Origin: JBDHWG01 sp046328525
GTDB lineage: Bacteria > Chloroflexota > Anaerolineae > Epilineales > JAHCIE01
Assembly: GCA_046328525.1 (NCBI GenBank)
Contig: JAXLWK010000009.1
Location: 124,001-188,000, forward strand
Direction of reading: 5' to 3'
DNA length: 64,000 nt
A model generated the notes under the pieces. The model did not search any database. It worked only from the letters and a program-made list of their open reading frames with translations, and was not told the DNA's origin. The position numbers were made by a program, and so were the translations under genes. Shown piece after piece: positions 17,441-26,666 of the stretch. Positions within the stretch are counted from its first letter, which is position 1; each line of letters opens with the position of its first letter.

Positions 17441-17834
17441 GCGGCGCTTTGGTCATCGCCCCGTCCATACTCAGCCAGTCCCAGTCGATGCCTTTCAACT
17501 CGTCGAAGCGTTGGACGCCGACTTGCCACAGCTTCAGGAACACGCCCGCTGCGGCCCACACCTGAAAGCGGTCATGCGCGGTGGACTTGGCGCACAACTC
17601 CGTCTGGTTCAGCGCCTCCCACTGACAGCCCGTGCGCAGGACGTAGAAGATGGCATCGGCGCAGCGACGGTCGGGGACACGCGGGCGGCCGCCGCCGAAG
17701 CGGTGGGTGTTGACATGCTCTGGCAGCAGCGGCTCCAGCATGGCCCACAGTTCGTCAGAGATGCAGAAACCGGTCGTCGTGCGGTTGTTGGGCGTTCGTG
17801 CTCGTGTTCGTTGGGCGGGTGTTTCTGTGTTCAT
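17298..17834 (-). CDS. IS5-family transposase, N-terminal part (OrfA)
   Basis: Frame of 178 aa starting with ATG at 17834. It contains the DUF4096-type N-terminal domain ('ISDELWAMLEPLLPEH', 'GGRPRVPDRRCADAIFYVL', 'GCQWEAL') and the first catalytic Asp in 'WLSMDGAMTKAPLGGE'. After the G7A5 run the frame continues with non-conserved sequence ('KDGAEPHRPRQRRR') to a stop at 17298, showing that productive translation must shift into OrfB. The shift may be programmed or transcriptional slippage, or the element may be disabled. Confidence 0.85.
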   Translation of the reverse strand: MNTETPAQRTRARTPNNRTTTGFCISDELWAMLEPLLPEHVNTHRFGGGRPRVPDRRCADAIFYVLRTGCQWEALNQTELCAKSTAHDRFQVWAAAGVFLKLWQVGVQRFDELKGIDWDWLSMDGAMTKAPLGGEKDGAEPHRPRQRRRQAQSVDRRVGCADWPGSGRRESARHEAGA

Positions 17835-17885
17835 ACTTAAAAGTATACGTCATATTCCGTTATTCGGATAGGCACTTAGAACACT

Positions 17886-18020
17886 GCGTAGCTGTCATTG
17901 CGAGACGTCCACACCGTGTGACGGCGTGCGCCGACACAAGAAACTTCCGAATGTCACCCCGACGAAGGAGGAGGCTGGTCTGCGGCGGCCCAGATGCCTC
18001 GTTGCATTCGGCATGACAGC
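17886..18020 (-). repeat. Dispersed intergenic repeat, family B copy 1
   Basis: Read on the minus strand it contains CCTGCTGTCATGCC, GAGGCATCTGGGCCGCC, GGGGTGACATTCGG and TTCTTGTGTCGGCGCACGC. The same blocks recur at 24074-24330, there in a different order. It directly follows the IS target site. No gene is visible. Confidence 0.65.
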
Positions 18021-18399
18021 AGGACGTGAAGTTTCTGAGCAGCGTAGCGAAGCAATCCCCCGCTCTGGCAATGGACGCGCCAAAGCCTGAATGCCATCCC
18101 TATCACCCACAGGGAGGCTGCTTCGTCCTCCTATCGTCGTCCTCGCAGCGACCTCGTAGCGTGTCTTGTGAGCAGCCCCGCTGCCGCTACGGCGCATCCT
18201 CACGGATGAAAGTGGCGCATGACGCGTCCAGGCTAGGGCATGACGCGTCCGGCTGTCGCCTGGCACTGAAGTGCCAGGCTAAACGAACGAAGCCCCCTGA
18301 AGGGGGCTGCCCTCTTTGGGGTGCGGGGGCGGAACGCCCCTGCTGCGGGGGCGACGGCCGGCGACGACGCGGCCCAGGCGAACAGTCATAACCGGCGTT
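18021..18399. other. Gene-free, hairpin-rich gap
   Basis: No coding sequence is supported in this stretch. It holds a duplicated block GGGCATGACGCGTCC / GCGCATGACGCGTCC (about 18212-18251) and two hairpins with four-base loops: CCTGGCAC-TGAA-GTGCCAGG (18259-18278) and AGCCCCC-TGAA-GGGGGCT (18291-18308). A further G/C-rich hairpin near 18390-18408 spans the stop of the CDF gene. These look like accumulated small palindromic repeats. Confidence 0.5.
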
Positions 18400-19374
18400 T
18401 TACGCGCCGGTTTCGTTGTTTTTGCTTGCGCCGTCTGTCGGCGGCGGCTTGCGGTCCTCTGCCAGCAGCCAGCCGTCCGACCCCTGGAGGCCCTGGTCGG
18501 CGAAGGCGACCGGGTCTTCCAGCGGCTCCAGGTGCGTGAACACCGTCGTATCCGGTAACGCCGCCCGCACGGCCTTCTCCACCGCCTCAGCCGTGTCATG
18601 TCCCTTCTGCACCGACCACTCCCCCGGCACGAGGACGTGCATGGAGACAAAGCGGTGCTGCGCGGCCATGCGCGACCGAAAGGCGTGGAACTCGATGCCC
18701 TGCTGCGCAAACGGGGCCAGCGCCTGGTGGATGACCTGCATGTCGGCCGGCGGCAGCACCGTGTCCAGCAGGCCGAGGCCCGACTGGCGGAGCAACTTCA
18801 CGCCGGTGTAGACGATGTTCGCCGCAACGACCAGGGCAATCAGCGGGTCGAGGCGCAGCCAGCCGGTCAGCTCGACCAGGGCGAATGCGATCAGAACGCC
18901 CGCCGTCGTCCACACATCGGTCAAGAGGTGGTGTGCGTCGGCCTCGAGCGTCACCGAACGCATCCGCTTGCCCGCCCGCATCAGCACGAGCGCGACCCCG
19001 CCATTGATAGCGGCCGCGACAAGCGAGATGATGATGCCGAGGCCGAACTCTTCCAGCGGCTGCGGGTTGAACAGGCGCGGGATGGCGGTCACGGCGATGG
19101 TGACGGCCGCCACAAGGATCAGCGCGCCTTCGATGCCGCTGGAGAAGTACTCGACCTTGTAGTGGCCGTAGGCGTGTTCGTCGTCCGGCGGCTTCGCGGC
19201 GACGGTCAGCGCCCATAGGGCGATAATCGCCGCCGCCAGGTTGACCAGCGACTCCAGGGCGTCGGACAACAGACCCACAGAGTTCGTGACCAGGTAAGCC
19301 GTGAACTTGAGGCCTATCGTAATAATGGCTGCCGCCACCGACAGCCAGATATAGGATCGAGGCGAGTTGAACAA
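18400..19374 (-). CDS. Cation diffusion facilitator (CDF) metal transporter
   Basis: A 324-aa cation/proton antiporter of the CDF family exporting Zn, Fe or similar divalent cations. Six hydrophobic helices fill the first two thirds. Metal-site motifs are SVGLLSDALESLVNL in helix 2 (S-x-x-x-D), the HxxxD-type 'ADAHHLLTDVWTT' in helix 5, and the loop 'PPDDEHAYGHYKVEYFS'. A cytoplasmic C-terminal domain follows. The start is TTG at 19374, chosen because GGAGGG lies five to six bases upstream. It begins 24 bases after typA and probably shares its transcript. Confidence 0.9.
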   Translation of the reverse strand: MFNSPRSYIWLSVAAAIITIGLKFTAYLVTNSVGLLSDALESLVNLAAAIIALWALTVAAKPPDDEHAYGHYKVEYFSSGIEGALILVAAVTIAVTAIPRLFNPQPLEEFGLGIIISLVAAAINGGVALVLMRAGKRMRSVTLEADAHHLLTDVWTTAGVLIAFALVELTGWLRLDPLIALVVAANIVYTGVKLLRQSGLGLLDTVLPPADMQVIHQALAPFAQQGIEFHAFRSRMAAQHRFVSMHVLVPGEWSVQKGHDTAEAVEKAVRAALPDTTVFTHLEPLEDPVAFADQGLQGSDGWLLAEDRKPPPTDGASKNNETGA

Positions 19375-19398
19375 TTCGCCCTCCTCAGCGGCGAGGAT

Positions 19399-21240
<1,842 letters not shown>

Positions 21241-21255
21241 AGAGGTCCATCCCAC

Positions 21256-21285
21256 AAAAAGCCTCGGCGTCTACATCACCGAGGC
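21256..21285 (-). terminator. Intrinsic terminator or attenuator in front of typA
   Basis: On the minus strand GCCTCGG (21285-21279) pairs with CCGAGGC (21267-21261), followed by TTTTT (21260-21256). It ends only 15 bases before the typA ATG, too close for a promoter in between. It therefore either ends the thioesterase transcript with read-through or attenuates typA. Confidence 0.7.
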
Positions 21286-21352
21286 AGGCTACGTCGCTTT
21301 ATCACTTGTTTGGAGGGCCACTGGCCCCCAATCTTACCCACACGGGAAAGAC

Positions 21353-21844
21353 TCACGGCGTTGTGTCGGTCTCGCGCTGGACCAGGCGCAGCGCGCGGCG
21401 GTGCTTCGCCTGGGCGAGCCACATCTCTTCCTCCGGCGTCTCCGGCAGGACCTCCGGAATCTCGATCGGCCGGCCGTGCTCGTCTAGCGCGACATACGTC
21501 AGAAACGCCGTCGCTGTGTGGCGCTGCTCGCCGGTCAGCGGGTGCTCGCCGACGACACGCACCCCAACTTCCATGGACGTGCGCCCGGCATAGTTCACGT
21601 TGGCGTGGAGCATGATGAACTCGCCGACGCGGATCGGCGCGCGAAAGTCCAGGCGGTCCACCGACGCGGTGACCACCGGGTTGCGGCAGTGGCGCAGGGC
21701 GGCCATGGCGCCGGCGATGTCAATCAGCGCCATGACGCGCCCGCCGAAGATCGTGCCGCGCACGTTGGCGTGGTCGGGCATCACCAGCTCCATCATGGAC
21801 ACCTGGGACTCGCGCATGGGCTTGCCGGGGCGATTGTCGGACAT
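21353..21844 (-). CDS. Acyl-CoA thioesterase, hotdog fold (YciA/BACH-like)
   Basis: A 163-aa hotdog enzyme hydrolysing acyl-CoA to free acid and CoA. The family block 'DHANVRGTIFGGRVMALIDIAGAMAA' (about 24-50) includes the N-x-x-G-x-x-F-G-G motif, followed by 'VVTASVDRLDFRAPIRVGE'. Such proteins act as hexamers. The gene lies 18 bases after the M24 peptidase stop with AGGAGAACCGC before its ATG, so the two are co-transcribed. Chain-length preference cannot be told. Confidence 0.9.
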   Translation of the reverse strand: MSDNRPGKPMRESQVSMMELVMPDHANVRGTIFGGRVMALIDIAGAMAALRHCRNPVVTASVDRLDFRAPIRVGEFIMLHANVNYAGRTSMEVGVRVVGEHPLTGEQRHTATAFLTYVALDEHGRPIEIPEVLPETPEEEMWLAQAKHRRALRLVQRETDTTP

Positions 21845-21862
21845 GCGGTTCTCCTGTCGCGC

Positions 21863-23053
21863 CTAGATGAGCAGCTCGATCTCGCGCTGCGGGACGCCGG
21901 TGACGATAACCTCGTTGTCGTCGCCGATGTAGACGTTGACCTCGGTGCGCACGCCGAACTCGGGCAGGTAGATGCCCGGCTCGATGGAGAACAGGCTGCC
22001 AGGGATGAGGCGGCGCTCGTCCTGCGTCTCCAGGTTATCAATGTTCGCGCCGTTGCCGTGGGTGTCCTCGCCAATGCTGTGCCCCGTGCGGTGGACAAAG
22101 TACTCGCCGTAGCCGGCCGCCGCGATGACGCCACGCGCCACGTCGTCCACCTCGTAGCCGTGCACCACCTGCCCCGCCGCCAGGCGCTCGCGGATGAACG
22201 CGATGGCCGCCTCGCGCGCGTCCCTGGCGACGGCAAAGACTTTTGCGCGCTCCTCAGGGACCTTGTCGTCCGCGTGATACATCCAGGTGTAGTCGGCCAT
22301 GATCGCGCCCGGCTCGTTCACCTTGGCCCAGAAATCAATCAGCACCGTATCGCCAGGGCAGATGGGCGTATCGCGCTCCGGCGACGGCTCGTAGTGCGGG
22401 TTGCTGGCGTGGGCATTGACGGCGACGATCGCGCCGTGGTCGGCCACCAGGTTGTGGGCGGCCAGGAAGTCGGCCAGGAAGCGCTGGACGCTCACCTCCG
22501 ACACCGGCCGGCCCAGGCGCAGGGCGACGGCCATGTCTGCCGCCACCATCTGCTGCGCCTCGACGAGACGCTCGGCCGCGCGGCGGTGGGTCTCCCACTG
22601 GTAGGGGGAGAGCCGCGACTCGAAGAACTGCACCAGGTCGGCCGAGCTGACCACTTCGACGCCCAACGCGCGCACCAGCTCGACGGTTCCCGCGTCCACG
22701 CGCGACACGACCGGCACCGCCGCCAGGGGCGAGTACTCCATCGCCACGCGCTCACCCTTCGGGAGAACGGACGCCAGCGTCTCGTGCAGCTCGCGCCACG
22801 AGTGATACACCACGCGCCGCCCCGGCAGGGCATCGAGATTGTACATCTCCAACGGGGAGACGATCTTCACCGGCTCGCCGTTCGCCGGTATCCAGTAGAA
22901 CCAGCGGCGAGTGTAGACGCCGCCTGGCCCTAGCCCAAGCACGCGGTAGGCCAGCGGGTTCGAGCGGCGAAAGTCGTACAGCAGCCAGCCGGCGAGACCG
23001 GCGTCGCGGAGCTGCGCGGGGATGTCTGTCGTGATGCGGTCGAGATTCGGCAT
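21863..23053 (-). CDS. M24-family aminopeptidase (Xaa-Pro peptidase-like)
   Basis: A 396-aa metallopeptidase of the pita-bread fold. The N-terminal creatinase-like domain spans about 1-155. Metal ligands of the catalytic domain are visible: Asp in LIDFWAK and Asp in MADYTW (about 245-260), His in HRTGHSIGE (about 326), Glu in FSIEPGIYLP (about 354) and Glu in VRTEVNVYI (about 367). All five dinuclear-site ligands are intact. It probably removes an N-terminal residue before proline, or handles dipeptides. RBS AGGAGGAACAC precedes the ATG. First gene of an operon with the thioesterase. Confidence 0.9.
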   Translation of the reverse strand: MPNLDRITTDIPAQLRDAGLAGWLLYDFRRSNPLAYRVLGLGPGGVYTRRWFYWIPANGEPVKIVSPLEMYNLDALPGRRVVYHSWRELHETLASVLPKGERVAMEYSPLAAVPVVSRVDAGTVELVRALGVEVVSSADLVQFFESRLSPYQWETHRRAAERLVEAQQMVAADMAVALRLGRPVSEVSVQRFLADFLAAHNLVADHGAIVAVNAHASNPHYEPSPERDTPICPGDTVLIDFWAKVNEPGAIMADYTWMYHADDKVPEERAKVFAVARDAREAAIAFIRERLAAGQVVHGYEVDDVARGVIAAAGYGEYFVHRTGHSIGEDTHGNGANIDNLETQDERRLIPGSLFSIEPGIYLPEFGVRTEVNVYIGDDNEVIVTGVPQREIELLI

Positions 23054-23076
23054 GTGTTCCTCCTGGGCTGCGCGAC

Positions 23077-23082
23077 ATTATA
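23077..23082 (-). promoter_or_regulatory. Extended -10 element of the M24 peptidase operon
   Basis: On the minus strand TGCTATAAT gives a perfect extended -10. The -35 position (TCAAAC) is poor, as expected for extended -10 promoters. It is back-to-back with the HAD phosphatase promoter. Confidence 0.6.
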
Positions 23083-23096
23083 GCACAGGACGCGGT

Positions 23097-23126
23097 TTGA
23101 GGTATCACCAGCACGCAGGGTATAAT
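23097..23126 (+). promoter_or_regulatory. Promoter of the HAD phosphatase gene
   Basis: TTGAGG (23097-23102), 18-base spacer, TATAAT (23121-23126). Only 18 bases separate the -10 from ATG 23145, so the leader is about 12 nt and this fixes the start. Confidence 0.7.
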
Positions 23127-23144
23127 ACGGGCGAGAACACTGCC

Positions 23145-23858
23145 ATGCTCACCGCCGTCCTCTTCGACTTCGACCTCACCCTCGGCCGCCCAGTCGGCGA
23201 CATGTCTGTCCCGGAGCGGCAGGCCCACCTCTATCAATCCGTCGGCTTGCCCTACACCGACGCGGAGATCGCGGCGGCGATGCGTGAGCGGCGCACCCGG
23301 GTGGCGTCGGGCGCTCTGCCCGGCGTGGCCCGCCCACAGCGCAAGCGCGACCTGCTGACGGCCTATCGGCAGACGCTGCGTCTGCTCGGCTACGCCGGCG
23401 ACGTGGCGGCGAAGGCCGAGGAACTGTATCACGGCTACGCCGTCCTCCCCTTCGCGCCTTACGACGACGCGCGGCCCACCCTGCAAGCGCTCCGGGCAGC
23501 GGGCTACCGCCTGGGCATCTTGTCCAACCACACGCCCGCCGCGCGCCCGACCATCGAAGCGGAATTCGGCGACCTGATTCCCCCGCGCCAGATCATCATC
23601 AGCGGCGAGGAACGGGTGCACAAGCCGCGCCCGAGCCTGTTCAGCCGCGCCGCTGCCCGCGTCGGCGCGCGCCCCGCGCAGTGCGCGTTCGTCGGCGACA
23701 ACGTGGACGTGGATGGGCGGGCCGCCGTCGCCGCCGGCTTCGCCCTGGGCATCTGGGTGGACCGGGAACACGAAGCGGCAGGGAGTGTCTCCCTGCCGCC
23801 GCACGTCGTCCGTATCACGTCCCTCGCCGAGATCCCCGCCCTACTCTCCAGCCTGTAG
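23145..23858 (+). CDS. HAD-superfamily hydrolase (phosphoglycolate phosphatase-like)
   Basis: A 237-aa HAD phosphatase. Motif I is FDFDLTLGRP (about 7), with D-x-D-x-T as nucleophile and acid; motif II is the Ser/Thr in 'LGILSNHTPAAR' (about 123); motif III Lys lies in EERVHKPRPSLF; motif IV is 'FVGDNVDVDGRAA'. A helical cap lies between motifs I and II. Substrate is unknown; phosphoglycolate, pyrophosphate or nucleotide monophosphates are common. ATG 23145 is chosen by the adjacent promoter. Confidence 0.88.
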   Translation: MLTAVLFDFDLTLGRPVGDMSVPERQAHLYQSVGLPYTDAEIAAAMRERRTRVASGALPGVARPQRKRDLLTAYRQTLRLLGYAGDVAAKAEELYHGYAVLPFAPYDDARPTLQALRAAGYRLGILSNHTPAARPTIEAEFGDLIPPRQIIISGEERVHKPRPSLFSRAAARVGARPAQCAFVGDNVDVDGRAAVAAGFALGIWVDREHEAAGSVSLPPHVVRITSLAEIPALLSSL

Positions 23859-23889
23859 CGCCGACTTCAGTCGGCTCTCAGGGCGCTGC

Positions 23890-24037
23890 TCTGAAAATAA
23901 CCCTGGGCGGCTCGCGGCGGCCATCCGCCGTAGGCTCAAGCCTACGGCTAAGGATGGAAGCCCAAGGGGCTGGGAGAGCCGGGCCTCAGCCTCTCAGGCT
24001 TCCATTCGTAGCCCGCTGCTTCAGCGGCGGGCGGACC
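23890..24037 (+). repeat. Dispersed structured repeat, family A copy 1
   Basis: About 148 bp that match 42372-42523 in inverted orientation at high identity by eye. It starts CTGAAAATAACC and contains three stems: TAGGC-TCAA-GCCTA; ATGGAAGCC (23954-23962) with GGCTTCCAT (23997-24005); and CCCGCTGC-TTCA-GCGGCGGG (near 24012-24031). A fourth short hairpin, GCCGAC-TTCA-GTCGGC, lies just before it at 23860-23875. No reading frame is supported. Confidence 0.75.
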
Positions 24038-24073
24038 TGGCTTGCCCTGAGCCTGGCGAAGGGGCGACAGCTG

Positions 24074-24330
24074 ACGTTTCTTGTGTCGGCGCACGCGTCG
24101 CACGGTGTGGGCGTCTCACAAAGAAGATAGGAACGCCAAGGCGCAGAGGCGCAAGGAAAGACAACGAGGTTTCCCCTTTGCGTCTTTGCGCCTTGGCGTT
24201 CCTATCTCTTCGTTTACAAAACCCACGGCCTGCTGTCATGCCTAGGGGAACGAGGCATCTGGGCCGCCTCTGGGCGCAGTCCAGGCCCCTCACGGCGTTC
24301 GGGGTGACATTCGGGAGTTCCTTGTGTCGC
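24074..24330 (+). repeat. Dispersed intergenic repeat, family B copy 2 (rearranged)
   Basis: Contains TTTCTTGTGTCGGCGCACGC at 24076, then, after a large palindrome, CCTGCTGTCATGCC (24229), GAGGCATCTGGGCCGCC (24251) and GGGGTGACATTCGG (24301). These are the blocks of copy 1 at 17886-18020 (there on the minus strand), with the TTCTTGTGTCGG end moved in front. Together with family A copy 1 it fills the 474-base gap between the HAD gene and the universal stress gene; no gene is visible. Confidence 0.6.
24125..24208. repeat. Large imperfect palindrome
   Basis: AGATAGGAACGCCAAGGCGC at 24125 is answered by the complement GCGCCTTGGCGTTCCTATCT ending at 24207. The inner arms are A/G- and C/T-rich with few mismatches. 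It is inserted in the middle of the family B repeat, as if it were a separate small palindromic element. Confidence 0.7.
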
Positions 24331-24332
24331 CT

Positions 24333-25298
24333 TTAGTCCCCGTCGCGCGCCTTCTCGCCATCGGTCGCGGTGTCGGGGCTGTCCGGCACGCGGACGAGCC
24401 AGATGGGGCAGGCGACGCCCTCGGCGACCCGCGCCGAGACGCTGCGGTTCAGGATTGCGTCGAGGCCGGCCCGCCCATGCGTCGCCGCGACGATGAGATC
24501 GGCCGGAATCTTCTCCGCCAGATCGAGGATCACCGGCGCCGGGTCGCCACGCGCCACCTGCCCGCGCGCCACAATCCCGGCCTTGCCGCAGCGCTCGACC
24601 ACGTCTTGCAGATACTCCGCCGCCCCCTGCTCGGCGAGGTCGAGGACGGCGCGCATGGTGCGCGGCAGCAGCAGACCCGTCGCCGCGTCGCCGCCTCGCA
24701 GCGTGCGCAGCGTGGGGATGACCAGCACAAGCCGCAACTCGGCGTCGAACAGCTCCGCCAGGGCGACCGCCTGCTCCAGCGCCGGTTCGTGATCGGGCGT
24801 GCCGTCCACGGGCACAAGGATGCGGTGAATGTCGAACACCGGCGGCGCTTCGACGCCGCGCGAGGGAATGAGCAGAATCGGCCCGCTGCCGCGCTGGAGC
24901 ACCTTCTGGGCGATGGAGCCAAACAGCAGGCCGCGCCAGCCGCCCCGGCCGTGGGTACACAGCACGACGAGTTGCACGCCCATCTCGCGGTGGTGATCGC
25001 CGATGCTGCGCGCCACGTCGCCTTCGCGCGGCCCATGCACGTGGGTCTCCACCTGAATGCCCTCGCCCCGCAGCCGGTCGGCGATCTTGTCGAGGTAGTG
25101 CGTCGCCTCCTCCAGGCCCGTCAGGTGGCGCTCGCCGTGCACCGTGGCCGGCGGTTTCTCCTCGACAATGTGCAGCAAGATGACGGGCGCAGACAGCCGC
25201 CGGGCAAGCTGGCACAGCGTCGGCAGCACGGCCTCCGCCAGGTGCGAGCCGTCCAGCGGCGCGAGCAGAGCCAGCGGCTTCTGGGACGCATCGCTCAT
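24333..25298 (-). CDS. Tandem universal stress protein (two UspA domains)
   Basis: A 321-aa protein of two UspA domains (about 1-150 and 155-310). Domain 1 has 'LALLAPLDGSHLAEAVLP' and 'VVLCTHGRGGWRGLLFGSI', domain 2 'ILVPVDGTPDHEPALEQA' and 'LIVAATHGRAGLDAILNRS'. The G-x2-G-x9-G(S/T) ATP-binding motif is recognisable in domain 1 and partly degenerate in domain 2. ATG 25298 overlaps the mntH stop (ATGA), so translation is coupled to the manganese transporter and expression should follow the mntH promoter. Likely cytosolic stress protein; the precise role is unknown. Confidence 0.9.
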   Translation of the reverse strand: MSDASQKPLALLAPLDGSHLAEAVLPTLCQLARRLSAPVILLHIVEEKPPATVHGERHLTGLEEATHYLDKIADRLRGEGIQVETHVHGPREGDVARSIGDHHREMGVQLVVLCTHGRGGWRGLLFGSIAQKVLQRGSGPILLIPSRGVEAPPVFDIHRILVPVDGTPDHEPALEQAVALAELFDAELRLVLVIPTLRTLRGGDAATGLLLPRTMRAVLDLAEQGAAEYLQDVVERCGKAGIVARGQVARGDPAPVILDLAEKIPADLIVAATHGRAGLDAILNRSVSARVAEGVACPIWLVRVPDSPDTATDGEKARDGD

Positions 25299-26590
25299 GG
25301 CTGCCCTCCCAGGAACGTCTGGTATAGCAGGAACAGGTTCAGGCCGATGATGACGGCGGCGACACCGATAGCGGCGCCACTGGTGACGCGATGGTTGGTC
25401 AGGACGCCCATGATGCGCTTCTGCCGTGTAAAGACGATCAGCGGAATGAGCGCGAACGGGATGCCGAAGCTGAGAACGACCTGGCTGATGACGAGGGTGC
25501 GCGTTGGGTCGAAACCGAGCATGATGACGATCAGCGCCGGCGCCATCGTCATGACGCGGCGCAACCACATGGGGAACGTGCGGTGCATGAAGCCCTGCAT
25601 GACCACCTGCCCCGCCATCGTCCCGACCGTCGAGGACGACAGGCCGGACAGCAGGAGCGAGATGGCGAAGACCCAGCTCGCCGCCTGGCCGAGCAGCGGC
25701 TCCAGGGTGCGGTACGCTTCCTCCAGGGTGCCGATGTCGCTCAGGCCCGCCTGGTGGAACGTCGCCGCCGCCATAATGAGCATCGCCATGTTGACGAGGC
25801 CGGCGACCCCCATCGCAATCACCACGTCCACCACCTCGAAGCGAAACAGCCGCCGCAGCTGGCGTGGCTCGTTCGTCACGATGCGGCCCTGGGTAAGCGC
25901 CGAGTGGAGGAAGATAACGTGGGGCATGACCGTCGCCCCCAGGATGCCCGATGCCAGCAGGATGCTCTCCGTACCCGCGAACTGGGGCACCACGGCGTGG
26001 TACGCGATCTGCGGCCAGTCGGGCTTCGCCAGCACCACCTCGACAATGTAACACGCCGCAATCACGCCAACGATGGCGCTGATGACGGCCTCCATCGGCC
26101 GAAAGCCGAAGCGCTCCAGCCCCAGGATGAGGAAGGTGATGATGGCGGTCAGGATGCCGCCCCACAGCAGGGGGATATGGAAGAGGAGCTGAAAGCCGAC
26201 AGCCGCGCCCAGGAACTCCGCCAAGTCCGTCGCCATCGCCACACCCTCGGCGATGATCCACATGACGAACACAGCAGGCCGCGAGAATTCCTCGCGGCAC
26301 ATCTCCGCGAGGTTCTTGCCTGTGGCAATACCCAGCTTTGCCGAGAGGGACTGCACGAGCATCGCCATCAGGTTGGCCGCGACGATGACCCACAGCAGCA
26401 TGTAGCCATACTGCGCGCCCGCCGCGATGTTGGTGGCGAAGTTGCCTGGGTCTATGTACGCCACACTCGCAATGAACGCCGGACCCAAGAACGGCAGTAT
26501 CCGCGCTAACCGACTGCCCTGCGCCTCGCCCCGCAATACCTCGTGCGCCGCCTGCACCGTCCCCGCATCGCTACTCTTAACATCGTCCAT
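25295..26590 (-). CDS. mntH: Nramp-family manganese/iron transporter
   Basis: A 431-aa proton-coupled divalent metal importer with about 11 membrane helices. The two metal-binding signatures are intact: DPGNFATN in helix 1 (about 46) and 'GATVMPHVIFLHSAL' in helix 6 (MPH motif, about 220). Family members import Mn(II) and sometimes Fe(II). It heads an operon with the universal stress gene through an ATGA overlap. A sigma-70 promoter with a DtxR/MntR-like box lies directly upstream, so repression by a metal-loaded regulator is expected; that regulator is not in this window. Confidence 0.94.
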   Translation of the reverse strand: MDDVKSSDAGTVQAAHEVLRGEAQGSRLARILPFLGPAFIASVAYIDPGNFATNIAAGAQYGYMLLWVIVAANLMAMLVQSLSAKLGIATGKNLAEMCREEFSRPAVFVMWIIAEGVAMATDLAEFLGAAVGFQLLFHIPLLWGGILTAIITFLILGLERFGFRPMEAVISAIVGVIAACYIVEVVLAKPDWPQIAYHAVVPQFAGTESILLASGILGATVMPHVIFLHSALTQGRIVTNEPRQLRRLFRFEVVDVVIAMGVAGLVNMAMLIMAAATFHQAGLSDIGTLEEAYRTLEPLLGQAASWVFAISLLLSGLSSSTVGTMAGQVVMQGFMHRTFPMWLRRVMTMAPALIVIMLGFDPTRTLVISQVVLSFGIPFALIPLIVFTRQKRIMGVLTNHRVTSGAAIGVAAVIIGLNLFLLYQTFLGGQP

Positions 26591-26619
26591 CCTGGCACTA
26601 ACGCTCCATCCCCAAAAAT

Positions 26620-26666
26620 TTAGTCTCTCCTAACTTTAGGATAACACGAGATGGAGCGTTTGTCAA
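26620..26666 (-). promoter_or_regulatory. mntH promoter with DtxR/MntR-type operator
   Basis: On the minus strand: TTGACA (26666-26661), 17-base spacer, TATCCT (26643-26638). Just downstream at the expected start lies the inverted repeat TTAG-N6-CTAA (26633-26620), the same spacing as the DtxR/IdeR consensus core. A 9-bp inverted repeat CGCTCCATC/GATGGAGCG (26602-26610, 26650-26658) brackets the operator. Confidence 0.7.

Larger units (their letters stand above)
16959..17873 (-). mobile_element. IS5-family insertion sequence with intact ends and a split transposase
   Basis: Perfect 15-bp terminal inverted repeats, GCCTATCCGAATAAC at 16959-16973 and its complement at 17859-17873, flank two transposase frames on the minus strand. 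ACTTAGA lies directly outside both ends (16952-16958 and 17874-17880). This can be read as a 7-bp target duplication, or as a TTA (TNA-type) duplication with ends beginning GA/GT, as known for some IS5 subgroups. Complete ends and matching flanks indicate a recent insertion. It sits between the sortase gene and a repeat-rich gap and interrupts no recognisable gene. Confidence 0.92.

Noticed and set aside
16959..17873. Composite transposon including the sortase or CDF gene
   Set aside because: Only one IS copy with its own short flanking duplication is present; no second copy lies in the window.
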